NCBI RefSeq assembly: GCF_030408815.1
Contig: NZ_CP047355.1
Span: forward strand, 1,860,001-1,924,000
Direction of reading: 5' to 3'
From: Corynebacterium freiburgense
GTDB taxonomy: Bacteria; Actinomycetota; Actinomycetes; Mycobacteriales; Mycobacteriaceae
Length of the DNA: 64,000 nucleotides
The notes under the pieces are model-generated. The model was not told the origin of the DNA. It made no database searches and saw only the letters and a program-made list of their open reading frames with translations. This document shows, piece after piece, positions 38,066 to 47,608 of the stretch. The position numbers were made by a program, and so were the translations under genes. How positions within the stretch are numbered: position 1 is the first letter of the stretch; each line of letters begins with the position of its first letter.

Positions 38066-41000
38066 CTAATCTGCAATGCCAGGGTATTTCACTGCCAGAA
38101 CCATAGCTTCAGCAGCAATAATGTCGCCCGTGACCAAGTCCGGGACAATATCCGCAAGCTGACTCCAACCTTGGGCTGCTTCCAAAAGCAATTTCGATTT
38201 GCCCATTAAACCATGGGCATGCATACGTGCAGATAACGCAAAGACCAGTGACACCACTGGAGCTAACGCCCAAGTGTTTGCCCGATCATTTGTATCAACT
38301 CCGTCGAGCTTATCGAACCGAATCCTTGCGGAACTGTAGATTTGCCGGTTCGCCCCACGCAACGCACGCAAAAGCGAAACTGCGGGTTTAATCAGCCCCT
38401 GATCACTAAGCAATACTGTAAGCTCATTGCGTTTTTTAAAGGTTTCAAATACGGCAAGCAAGCGGGCTGAATCTTCCATAATTGGCCCCGGGACAATCTC
38501 TGCCTGGGAAAAGAACATGGCCAGTAATGCTTGCTGCTGCGCCTCATTCATCTGTGCGATTTGCACCGTAGACTTATCAATGCATGCGGTATCTAGGGTG
38601 GCGTCCCTCCCGGTAGCCAGCGCCTCAACCATACGTTTGCCCGCAACCTCTTCTAGATTCTGCAGGACTTCCCTTAAACGAGCACGTGGCTCACCCCGTT
38701 CAACTTCGGAGAACCGAGCCGGTAATTGCGCCAATAACTCAAGTGTGCCAATCCAGGCTGTGCGATGTACTTCAGTAACAGATTCACAACCACTAAAAGC
38801 GCCGTGTACCAAACCCGAAGCAATCACACGCCCTGGCTGCTTTTCTGCTGGTACAAGCGATGCAGATAGGCCTTTCAAAGCTGCATTTGAGTTTGCCGAA
38901 AGTGCAGCCATGACAGCTTTATCAACGCCGGAATCGCCCCAACCATCAAGGTAATCCCATAACACCGGCATTACCGAAGGATCATTAGGGGCCTGTTCAA
39001 CAGCGCCTGCCAAAAACGCAGAAAGTTGCACCAATGCGGCAGGTTGCTGTTGGTAATAGCCTTCTTGTTCTACTGTAAAGGCGTCCGAACCGGGGGCCAT
39101 TGGCGCGCGTAACACACTCAATGGATCGGCCGAATGCAGTTGCACTTTCAATGGCCCAGCTTGGCGTAGTGCTACTGGTAATTCCGTGCGGTGTGCTACC
39201 TGCAGTGTGCGTGCCGACGCCCACGGGGCCGTTGCTGGCCACACCCATGCGGCAAGCTGGCGGTCACCCACCAAATCAGTGAACACCAAGTGATTATCTT
39301 CAATCGCGCACCCAGCGGCATGCGGAGCAGATTCAATTACCGCAAGATTTACCGAGACGCGTTTATCACTGCGCTTATCGGTCCACTCAAACTCAATCCT
39401 GCCATTCGTCATAACCTGCGTCGATGCCGCAAGCTGCGCCATAGGCGTGGAATACGTGCGGGCGTCGATACGCGAAAGCTTGACCGTGCGCAAAGGAGCA
39501 CCATGATGATTTCGTACCGTAATCTTTGGGTCATCAAGCTCTCCGGTAGCACGAATCCGTAGCGTGCCCGAAGCATCACATTGACGCGGTGAAACCACAA
39601 GCCGAGTAGTACGCCACATTGGCGGCATGGTGGTCAATGGAACTTCAAAATGCAATCGCGGTGGAATAAACCGCAAGGGCATCTGGTCACCCTCATCGGT
39701 GGCAATAACAAAGTCGGCACTTGGGGCCGCTGGAGCCACATGTACCTCAGCCGGGGTTATATTGAATGGCTTTTCGCTTGGTTTAACTAATAATGCCGCC
39801 TCACTAAGTCCGCCTTGCGCTGGAATCCGGAACGACCTACATAAACCGGAGAACTCCGTGGATGCCAGTATGCCTTCGACAATCGCATACTCATGACGGA
39901 ACGACTCATTGCGTGGGCCCCGTAAGCGAATCAAATACTCCCCAACCCAAGGGGCGTCGTAAATTTCGGGATCGAAAATATCAAATATGCCGCCTTCAGC
40001 GGGGATCTCCAACGGTTCAGCTGGAGCAACCTCCTCACCGGCATTTCCCGGGCCAGCATATGAAGAAATAGACAAAAACCACGTCTCTGGACGCCCCGAT
40101 AGCGTCGGCGGGAACTCTGCGACTAGCGAACGCGCATGAACAGGTAGGCCACCATGGGAAAACACATGTGGAATCGGCGGCTCAGGGTCCCGGAACATTA
40201 CTCGCTTTCGCGGATCCACACAACGCACCTGCTGCATTGCCGATGGCGACTGCTCTGGACGCACCACCTGCAAGGAAGCAACATGCTGAGCATCCACTCT
40301 ACGGCACGACCAAGACGTCCAGCCGTTAATTTCAAATGTTTCAATAACTGGAACTTCCGCACCGGTTACAACATCAACCAATGTGGCATCCTCAGGACAC
40401 ACTACAAAAAGCTCTGAATAGTGCAATGAAGCCTTAGCAGTAAGATTCGCACCCTTTGGGCTAAACACTAAAACCGGATCATTTGAATCGACGACCGGCA
40501 AAGCCCAAGTCATCCCATTGGTAACATCACTGACCGTAAGCTCGCGTACCTGATGGTCAATAGTTAAATCCAGCACCTCAGTAAATGGATATACATCCCC
40601 CCAACTACTCCCAGTGCGATAAATCCTTGTGGTCCCATCAAGTGTGACGCGCCACTGCACCTCAGTATTGTCCGGACCTAATAGCTGCTCTGGCAAGCGC
40701 AAACAAATCTTATTCCGTGCAATATCTAAGACCAGTCTTGGCTGTGCCTCCCGAGTGGCAACACCTACTGCCTCAGCACGATTTACTGTCCCCGCGGGCC
40801 GCTCCCGCAACTCCGCAGCAACAGCCTCCCACACTAAATCGGGTAGCGCAGGACGAACCGAATCCTGCCAATACACTGGATCCTCAATAGTCTGCTGACG
40901 AATATCAATAATCTGCTGGATAATCGGCGTAAAAAGCTCCGGCGCACATTGCGCGCACGCCACAGTGGCCGCCAATGAAAACACCGGAAGCCCGGTCTCC

Positions 41001-41548
41001 TCATCACAGAACTGGAATTCCTGATACCCGCCCTGAGCCAGTAAATCAACGACCTGCACTGCTGAGATTTCCGGATCAAGGCGATCCAAAAGCTCTAAAA
41101 TTCCCGCCACCTCCGACCCCGTGACCCCCGCATGCAAAGTCAGTGCAACTACTGGGTCATCGCAGGCAGGTGCTGCAAGCCCTAGCGTTTGCAAAAGTTC
41201 AACTGTAATTCGCTCAAAGGTGGCTATCCATTCTGGCGTTGCCCGTAGTTCTAAACCTTCTGCATACTCCGCATAGAAATTCGAAGGATCGATCATGCGG
41301 GCGGCTCGGGCAACAAGTGTTGTCACGGCAAGTGCTGGGGTATCCCGAACCAAAGCCTCCAAATCCGCACCCGCCGCTAATTGCCGAGACAAAAACGTGC
41401 CATAAAATCGGTCAATTCGTTCGAGTTCATCACCCGCAAGCCCCGCCTGCACAAACAGTGGAACATCGGCAAAACGCTGATTTAGCGTTAATTCTGTCTG
41501 GGAAGCCCAGCCAAGTAAAGAATCCGTTAGATCGGCAATACCGCTCAT
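38066..41548 (-). CDS. Very large uncharacterised protein (1160 residues)
   Basis: No signal peptide and no membrane segment. Three broad parts can be judged from composition: a helical N-terminal third (to about 250, with FYGTFLSRQLAAGADLEALV), a middle of about 580 residues dominated by short beta strands and turns that looks like several immunoglobulin-like modules (VTLDGTTRIYR, WTSWSCRRVDAQ, EFEWTDKRSDKRVSV), and a helical C-terminal third (QAEIVPGPIMEDSARLLAVF). No Walker, nuclease, protease or kinase motif is visible. It is a single gene with its own terminator between ftsY and the glycan operon. I do not know its function. A cytoplasmic scaffold is the mildest guess. Confidence 0.9.
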   Translation of the reverse strand: MSGIADLTDSLLGWASQTELTLNQRFADVPLFVQAGLAGDELERIDRFYGTFLSRQLAAGADLEALVRDTPALAVTTLVARAARMIDPSNFYAEYAEGLELRATPEWIATFERITVELLQTLGLAAPACDDPVVALTLHAGVTGSEVAGILELLDRLDPEISAVQVVDLLAQGGYQEFQFCDEETGLPVFSLAATVACAQCAPELFTPIIQQIIDIRQQTIEDPVYWQDSVRPALPDLVWEAVAAELRERPAGTVNRAEAVGVATREAQPRLVLDIARNKICLRLPEQLLGPDNTEVQWRVTLDGTTRIYRTGSSWGDVYPFTEVLDLTIDHQVRELTVSDVTNGMTWALPVVDSNDPVLVFSPKGANLTAKASLHYSELFVVCPEDATLVDVVTGAEVPVIETFEINGWTSWSCRRVDAQHVASLQVVRPEQSPSAMQQVRCVDPRKRVMFRDPEPPIPHVFSHGGLPVHARSLVAEFPPTLSGRPETWFLSISSYAGPGNAGEEVAPAEPLEIPAEGGIFDIFDPEIYDAPWVGEYLIRLRGPRNESFRHEYAIVEGILASTEFSGLCRSFRIPAQGGLSEAALLVKPSEKPFNITPAEVHVAPAAPSADFVIATDEGDQMPLRFIPPRLHFEVPLTTMPPMWRTTRLVVSPRQCDASGTLRIRATGELDDPKITVRNHHGAPLRTVKLSRIDARTYSTPMAQLAASTQVMTNGRIEFEWTDKRSDKRVSVNLAVIESAPHAAGCAIEDNHLVFTDLVGDRQLAAWVWPATAPWASARTLQVAHRTELPVALRQAGPLKVQLHSADPLSVLRAPMAPGSDAFTVEQEGYYQQQPAALVQLSAFLAGAVEQAPNDPSVMPVLWDYLDGWGDSGVDKAVMAALSANSNAALKGLSASLVPAEKQPGRVIASGLVHGAFSGCESVTEVHRTAWIGTLELLAQLPARFSEVERGEPRARLREVLQNLEEVAGKRMVEALATGRDATLDTACIDKSTVQIAQMNEAQQQALLAMFFSQAEIVPGPIMEDSARLLAVFETFKKRNELTVLLSDQGLIKPAVSLLRALRGANRQIYSSARIRFDKLDGVDTNDRANTWALAPVVSLVFALSARMHAHGLMGKSKLLLEAAQGWSQLADIVPDLVTGDIIAAEAMVLAVKYPGIAD

Positions 41549-42314
41549 ATGCCAGTTAAACCCCTTGATTGTTTCGTCTTAAACACCAAGCATAGCCCCC
41601 TCGCTCAACGTTTCTAACTAAAGCTCGAAACAATCCTCCAACCTGCGGCTAGCGGCAGCAAGTCTTTAGCACTTTTGCCACTCATTTGCTGTTTATTTGT
41701 TGCCAAAATAAAAAAATTCAAATAACCGCTAAACATGACTGCATGAATTAAAAGACAAAAAACATACTGCTACAAAAATACACCATAGTTTGATGCCCAT
41801 AGAAAAGGAGATTAAGATCACTTAACCGTGTCACTTCGATACCGGCCACGTGAGCTCGTGTACAAATCCACAGCCCAGCACACTTCCCCATTTTAAAAGC
41901 CGTATTTCTACCCTTTCCCACGGTTAAGCAATAAAGCTTAAGAGAGAATTTGCAATCGCTTATAAATCGTCAAGATAGCGCCAAAAAGGACACTAAAAAC
42001 GAATTGAAACATCGTCTGTAGTGCTGAAACGATCTAAATGTTGTTTGCTACATTAAATTTCTTTCACAATAGCAATAAACGTTAGTTACGGCACAAGAGG
42101 CAAAAAATATTGCTAAGCTGTGTACAGCAGAGAACTAAAATACGCTCCCGCACAAAAACCCGCGGCTTTTTGCAGGTATTCACGCCTGTAATTAAATTAA
42201 TTTGAATGAGAGTGATGCTGACTGGAACGATCCACATTCCTCGACTTGCTTGAGTTTGATTAGCTAAATCATTTTGCAAACATTGCAATGCCAAGGGATC
42301 TTAAAAGGACCGTT
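41549..42314. promoter_or_regulatory. 766-base AT-rich region upstream of the glycan operon
   Basis: No gene is seen. It lies between two divergent units and is richer in A and T than its neighbours. It holds a 10-base inverted repeat (CTTAACCGTG at 41821-41830, CACGGTTAAG at 41919-41928) and a 12-base palindrome GCTGTGTACAGC at 42117-42128. Its length suggests a regulated promoter or long leader for the operon that starts at 42315. Confidence 0.5.
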
Positions 42315-43499
42315 ATGAACAATCCGACCGTGCGAACGCTACTGTATAGCCACGATTCACAAGGGCTTGGTCACGTTCGCCGAAACCTCACAATTGCACA
42401 TCACCTCGCCAGCGAGATACCCAATCGCCTCCGCTGTGATGTTTCCGGACTTCTTGTGTCCGGGCTTGCTCCCGCAAGTATTTTCCCGCTACCTCCTGGG
42501 TTTGACTGGATCACGATCCCAGGAATCTCCAAAGGGAAGCTTGGTTATGAACCACGTAGTCTTGGCGGCAGTACTGAACACTTAATACGACTTCGCTCAA
42601 ACCTTCTAGAATCCACTCTGATTTCCTACGCGCCGGATCTTGTCATTATTGACCGCCACATCTACGGCGTATGGAAAGAGCTTTACAACCCACTTGCAAG
42701 ACTTAAGGAATCCCTCCCTGAAGCCCGAGTAGTACTCGGCCTTAGAGAGATACTTGATGAGCCTGCCGCTGCCGTTGCCGAGTGGGAACGCCTTGGCAAC
42801 CCAGAAGAACTCCGCAAAATCGTTGATGAAGTATGGGTCTATGGGGACCCAAAAGTACACAATCCAACCATTACCGGAGAAGTCCCAGAATTCTTCCATG
42901 ACCGCGTTCGGTTTACCGGGTACCTAGCCAATGGTCGACGCGTAGCCGACCATGACATGCAACTGGCTCCAAAGCCTTTTATTCTTACCACTGCCGGCGG
43001 TGGCTCTGATGGATTCCAGCTTCTTGAAGCAGCGGTACAGCTAGAAGTACCAAAAGACCACACGCATATCGTAGTCACGGGCCCGCAACTATCCACAGAA
43101 AAGCTTGATGCCATCCGCAGTCTTGCTGGGCCGCGAACCCAAGTTCACCATTCATGGCCGGGCCTGAGCACACAGATTGAGCGCGCCTCTGCAGTTATCG
43201 CAATGGGCGGGTACAACACCGTCTGTGAAATCTTATGCACAGATACCCCTGGGCTTTTAATCCCTAGAGAACAACCTCGGCAAGAACAACTTATTCGTGC
43301 TTCGGCTCTGCACGATGTAGATGCGCTGGACTATTTGCGCCTGCATGAAATCTCAACAGAGCGCTTAAGCGAATGGGTTGCCAACGCTGTGCACCGAAGC
43401 GTGGATCGTTCACATCTTAAGCGTGATGGGCTAACACAGGCAGCTATTTTTGCCACAGAACTCGTGGAAAATTCAATTTTGAAAGGATCCCACCCATGA
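42315..43499 (+). CDS. MurG/GT28-like glycosyltransferase
   Basis: 394 residues from the ATG at 42315 (AAGGA upstream; start MNNPTVRTLLYSHDSQGLGH). A GT-B fold is indicated by the N-terminal SHDSQGLGHVRRNLTIA, which matches the glycine-rich loop with GxGHxxR of MurG-type enzymes, and by the C-terminal donor site IAMGGYNTVCEILCTDTP followed by IPREQPRQEQLIRA. It lacks membrane segments, so it acts on the cytoplasmic face. First gene of a seven-gene unit; its stop overlaps the next ATG (ATGA). Donor and acceptor are unknown. Confidence 0.85.
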   Translation: MNNPTVRTLLYSHDSQGLGHVRRNLTIAHHLASEIPNRLRCDVSGLLVSGLAPASIFPLPPGFDWITIPGISKGKLGYEPRSLGGSTEHLIRLRSNLLESTLISYAPDLVIIDRHIYGVWKELYNPLARLKESLPEARVVLGLREILDEPAAAVAEWERLGNPEELRKIVDEVWVYGDPKVHNPTITGEVPEFFHDRVRFTGYLANGRRVADHDMQLAPKPFILTTAGGGSDGFQLLEAAVQLEVPKDHTHIVVTGPQLSTEKLDAIRSLAGPRTQVHHSWPGLSTQIERASAVIAMGGYNTVCEILCTDTPGLLIPREQPRQEQLIRASALHDVDALDYLRLHEISTERLSEWVANAVHRSVDRSHLKRDGLTQAAIFATELVENSILKGSHP

Positions 43500-44692
43500 C
43501 GCGCATAGGTTACGTTCTTAAGGTGTATCCACGGTTTTCCGAAACCTTTATTGTTACGGAAGTGCTTGCCAGGGAAGCGCACGGTGACAACCTCGATATT
43601 TACGCGCTGCGTCCTACCACTGACGCGCGTTTCCATCCGGAGCTAGCCCGCATTAAGGCCAATGTTCATTGGGTTCGCAGGCCTAACCTGGGCACTGGTT
43701 TTTGGGAAGAAATGGCAAGTACTCTTCACCATCCAGATTTGGGGAAAAACTTTCAAGAAGCTCTCCCCCAACTTGTGGATCTACCATTTGATGAAGTTTC
43801 GCAAGGTATCACACTTGCCCGCATGGCCCATGACGACGGAATCACCCACCTACATGCACACTTCGCATCACTGCCTGGCCGCATGGCGTGGATCGCTTCA
43901 AAGATCACCGGTATTCCATACACCGTAACTACACACGCAAAAGATATTTTCCATAAAAGTGTTGACCGAAATTGGCTACGTCGTGTCTGCGCAGATGCAG
44001 ATCGTGTTATCGCCATTAGCCAATACAACCAGGACTACTTAAACGGAGTCCTGCACGGCACGGATTCTAATATCACGTTGTGCTATAACGCTTTAGAGCT
44101 TGAACGGTTCCCCTACCATGCGCCACTACCAATTGCTGACAAGCTTAAGATTGCAGCGATTGGCCGCCTCGTCCCCAAAAAAGGCTTTGCACATCTTATT
44201 GAAGCTGTTGCGCGGTTACGCGAAAAAGGTTGGGATGCCGAACTCACTATTGGTGGCGCCGGAGAACTCTTTGACGAACTCAAACATCAAATTGCCACAC
44301 TGAAGTTGGAAGACCATGTGCATATGCTTGGACCAATTAACCAGGCTGAGGTTCGTAGTGTAATTAAAAATTCGCATGTATTTGCAGCTCCTTGTGTGCC
44401 CGCGGCAGATGGCAATATCGACGGGCTTCCCACGGTTGTTTTAGAAGCAATGGCTAGCGGTATTCCAGTAGTGGCCACAGCTGTAACAGGCCTGCCCGAG
44501 GTGATTCGCGATGGTGAAACAGGCGTGCTTTTGCAGCCTGGAAATATTGATGAGCTCGTTGCAGCCCTGGAAAAATTCGCAGCCGGAAAAATGGATATTT
44601 CCACACTTACTCGAAATGCGCGCAACCTTATCGAAGACCAATTTGATAGCCGCCAACAAGCAGCACTGCTTTCCAGTTGGCAAAGTGGATAG
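43496..44692 (+). CDS. GT4 family glycosyltransferase
   Basis: 398 residues. The N-terminal block VLKVYPRFSETFIVTEVLA is the WcaL/colanic-acid type start; IGRLVPKKGFAHLIEAVARL, FAAPCVPAADGNIDGLPTVVLEAMASGIPVVA and GVLLQPGN form the usual GT4 donor half with the Glu-x7-Glu element. Retaining transfer from a nucleotide sugar is expected. A ribosome binding site (GAAAGGATCC) lies inside the preceding gene. No signal or membrane helix. Confidence 0.92.
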   Translation: MTRIGYVLKVYPRFSETFIVTEVLAREAHGDNLDIYALRPTTDARFHPELARIKANVHWVRRPNLGTGFWEEMASTLHHPDLGKNFQEALPQLVDLPFDEVSQGITLARMAHDDGITHLHAHFASLPGRMAWIASKITGIPYTVTTHAKDIFHKSVDRNWLRRVCADADRVIAISQYNQDYLNGVLHGTDSNITLCYNALELERFPYHAPLPIADKLKIAAIGRLVPKKGFAHLIEAVARLREKGWDAELTIGGAGELFDELKHQIATLKLEDHVHMLGPINQAEVRSVIKNSHVFAAPCVPAADGNIDGLPTVVLEAMASGIPVVATAVTGLPEVIRDGETGVLLQPGNIDELVAALEKFAAGKMDISTLTRNARNLIEDQFDSRQQAALLSSWQSG

Positions 44693-44700
44693 GAACGAAA

Positions 44701-45822
44701 ATGCGTATAGCCTATGTGTGTTTAGATCCTGGGATCCCGGTATTCGGTACAAAAGGTGCTTCCGTTCATATCCAAGAAGTTATCCGCGAGTTTCGCAAAC
44801 GTGGACATACCGTAACGGTGTATGCGGTGCGTCGTGGAAAGGAAGTACCGCAAGACCTTGCGGATTTGGAAGTCGTCGATTTTCCTATCGAAGTCAAAGA
44901 ACCAGCAGCGCGGGAAGTCGCTCAAAAAGCACTCTCAACGGAAATCTCTGCTGTGATTCAGCAATCGGGTGCCGATCTAATCTATGAGCGTTACTCATTG
45001 TTTAGTACGGTTCTGGCGCTTGCAAAGATCCCCGGAATTCTTGAGGTGAACTCTCCACTCATTGATGAACAGAGAAACCACCGTGATCTTATCGACGCCG
45101 CAGCCGCCGAGGATGCATTGCAGCTGCAGGTTCAATCTGCTCGGGCAACCATTTGTGTATCCGATCCTGTCCGTGAATGGGTGGTCGCACATACCGTGGG
45201 CGGACGTGTAGTCACCGTCCCGAATGGCGTCAATATTGATCGCATTACCCCCCAACCGGAGGACTTAAAGGGTGCCCCCGTTGTTACGTTTGTTGGCACT
45301 TTAAAGCCTTGGCACGGGGTTTCAGACCTTTTGCTTGCCGCGAAAAATGCCTCGCTACCTTGGCAAATACGTATTATTGGCGATGGCCCAGAGCGCGAAT
45401 CACTCGAACAGCTCGCAAAGAACCTAAATATAGAAGTCGAATTCTTAGGTGCAATCACGCCTGAACGTATTCCCGAACATATTGCTGGTACAGCAATTGC
45501 TGTAGCCCCCTACCCTGCTACCAAACAGGCGAGTGACCAGTACTTTTCACCGCTTAAAATCTATGAGTATATGGCTGCTGGTTTGCCAATTGTGGCATCA
45601 CAGGTAGGACAGATTCCGCAAATTCTTGGTTGTTCTGGAGAACTTGTACCCCCTTCAAACCCGGTTGCGTTAAGCAAAGCAATTGACTCTCTTATAGCTA
45701 ATCCACAGCGCAGAAAAATACTTGGTGAGCAGGCACGACAATTAGTCGAACAGCACCACAGTTGGGCCAGTGTTGTGGATAGAATCCTCCAGATCGCCCA
45801 ACTGGAGGATGGAAATGTCTGA
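44701..45822 (+). CDS. GT4 family glycosyltransferase
   Basis: 373 residues from the ATG at 44701, with AGGAACGAAA upstream; the frame is open 8 codons earlier but inside the previous gene. MRIAYVCLDPGIPVFGTKGA opens the acceptor half; FVGTLKPWHGVSDLLLAA, IIGDGPERESLEQLA and SPLKIYEYMAAGLPIVAS form the donor half. It is only distantly similar to the preceding GT4 gene, so each probably adds a different sugar. The end overlaps the ABC exporter start by eight bases. Confidence 0.92.
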   Translation: MRIAYVCLDPGIPVFGTKGASVHIQEVIREFRKRGHTVTVYAVRRGKEVPQDLADLEVVDFPIEVKEPAAREVAQKALSTEISAVIQQSGADLIYERYSLFSTVLALAKIPGILEVNSPLIDEQRNHRDLIDAAAAEDALQLQVQSARATICVSDPVREWVVAHTVGGRVVTVPNGVNIDRITPQPEDLKGAPVVTFVGTLKPWHGVSDLLLAAKNASLPWQIRIIGDGPERESLEQLAKNLNIEVEFLGAITPERIPEHIAGTAIAVAPYPATKQASDQYFSPLKIYEYMAAGLPIVASQVGQIPQILGCSGELVPPSNPVALSKAIDSLIANPQRRKILGEQARQLVEQHHSWASVVDRILQIAQLEDGNV

Positions 45823-47608
45823 ACGACCGTTGCAGCGGACTCTACATCTTGTAGGTCCGCATATAAAACCCGAACGCAAATTGATTGCTGGCGGCACTCT
45901 CGCCTTAATTTTCGAAGTGTGCTTTCGTGTCCTTGAACCATGGCCACTCAAAATTGTTATCGACGCCGTCTCAGTCTCTATTGGTGCTGATATTCATGGT
46001 CAATCGGCATCACTTTCACTATTAATTTGGTGCGGAATCGCACTTTTAACCATTGTTGGACTCCGCGCATTATCAAACTACTGTGCGACAGTAGCGTTTG
46101 CGTTGGTCGGTTCACGTGCTGCAACTACGCTGCGAATGCAGGTATTTAAACATGTGCAGCGACTTCCGCAACAATTCCATTCCAAGAACCGTAGCGCTGA
46201 CACGGTGCAACGAATCGTTGCCGACGTCAACCGAATGCAAGAAGTTGCGGTAACCGCTGGATTGCCATTGCTCGCTAATATCATCACGTTTTTCGTAATG
46301 CTTATCGTGATGTTTATTCTCGACCCGGTTCTGTCACTCGTTGTAGTAGGCGCTCTTGCATTGTTCTATTTCAGCTCGCGTGGCACATCCAAAAGGATCG
46401 CTCGAGCATCACGCAAGACACGAAAAGCTGAAGGCCAATTGGCAAATACCGCACAGGAATCGCTTTCAGCAATCGAGATCGTGCAGAGCTATGTCTTGGA
46501 ATCCATTATTAGTAACCGATTTGTTTCGGCGAATACAACCTCGCTCAATGCGGGTGTAAGTTCACGACGTCTCGCGGCTCGCCTTGAGCGGACCACCGAC
46601 GGCATTGTTGGTATTGCTACGGCATTGGTTATGGTTGGCGGCGCATTGCGAGTACTCGACGGTGCAATGACCCTTGGTGACCTAGTGCTTTTTACAACCT
46701 ACCTGCGCACCACAATGAAGCCACTGCGCGATATGGCAAAATACACGGGCCGCATTGCACGTGCCACTGCTTCTGGCGAGCGCGTGGCAGACCTAGTCAA
46801 TATTACTTCTGATATACGTACCCCAACCGATCCTGTAGTACCTTATGAAGTCAAAGGTCATGTGCAATTTGAAAATGTGCACACCGAATACGATGAAAAC
46901 CCCGTTTTACAGGGCTTTAACCTCACTGTAAAACCCGGTGAACTCGTTGCGATTATTGGTCCTTCCGGTGCCGGTAAATCTACTTTGGTTTCGCTCCTTG
47001 TGCGCGCAATCGACCCAACAAAGGGCAAAGTCATGCTTGATGGGCACCCCGTAAAAGAAATTGATTTGGTGTATCTACGTGAATTGGTCTCTATTCTCCA
47101 CCAAGAAGCCGTTCTTTTTACTGGCACCATTCGAGAAAATATTCGCTTCGGCAGGTCAAATGCTACCGACGAGGAAATAGTAGAGGCAGCAAAAGCCGCC
47201 CGCGCGCACCAGTTCATTATGTCTTTCCCGGATGGATACGACACACAAGTCGGAGAGCGTGGCGGCACCCTCTCTGGCGGCCAACGCCAGCGTATCGCTA
47301 TTGCCCGTGCTTTACTTCGAAATTCCCCCGTCGTAGTCCTAGATGAGCCAACAACGGGTCTCGATCCCGAATCAGCAACTCTTGTTATGGAGGCAATTCA
47401 AGATCTTGTTGCTGGTCGAACCACTCTCGCTGTAACCCACGATCCGGAAGTTGCCCTGCGCGCACAACGCGTGGTGTGGGTCCAAGACGGCCGTGTGCTT
47501 CTCGACGGTTCGCCGGCCGAACTGCAGCAGACAAGTGAGGCGTTCCAGGACTGGGTATCTGCCGGTGAACACGCAATTACTGATATTCGAATTGGGGAGG
47601 CACGATGA
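45815..47608 (+). CDS. ABC exporter, fused membrane and ATPase domains
   Basis: 597 residues from the ATG at 45815 (GGAGG six bases upstream). A six-helix exporter domain (about 25-320) is joined to an ATPase domain with Walker A GPSGAGKSTL, signature LSGGQRQRIAIARALL and Walker B VVVLDEPTTGLD. This MsbA/LmrA-type layout works as a homodimer and flips lipids, glycolipids or drugs outward. Surrounded by glycosyltransferases, it is the likely exporter of their product. The start overlaps the upstream GT4 stop; the stop overlaps the next ATG. Confidence 0.92.
   Translation: MSERPLQRTLHLVGPHIKPERKLIAGGTLALIFEVCFRVLEPWPLKIVIDAVSVSIGADIHGQSASLSLLIWCGIALLTIVGLRALSNYCATVAFALVGSRAATTLRMQVFKHVQRLPQQFHSKNRSADTVQRIVADVNRMQEVAVTAGLPLLANIITFFVMLIVMFILDPVLSLVVVGALALFYFSSRGTSKRIARASRKTRKAEGQLANTAQESLSAIEIVQSYVLESIISNRFVSANTTSLNAGVSSRRLAARLERTTDGIVGIATALVMVGGALRVLDGAMTLGDLVLFTTYLRTTMKPLRDMAKYTGRIARATASGERVADLVNITSDIRTPTDPVVPYEVKGHVQFENVHTEYDENPVLQGFNLTVKPGELVAIIGPSGAGKSTLVSLLVRAIDPTKGKVMLDGHPVKEIDLVYLRELVSILHQEAVLFTGTIRENIRFGRSNATDEEIVEAAKAARAHQFIMSFPDGYDTQVGERGGTLSGGQRQRIAIARALLRNSPVVVLDEPTTGLDPESATLVMEAIQDLVAGRTTLAVTHDPEVALRAQRVVWVQDGRVLLDGSPAELQQTSEAFQDWVSAGEHAITDIRIGEAR

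Noticed and set aside
42082..42294. 70-codon minus-strand frame before the glycan operon
   Set aside because: No ribosome binding site, Cys-rich random-looking translation; more likely part of the operon's control region.
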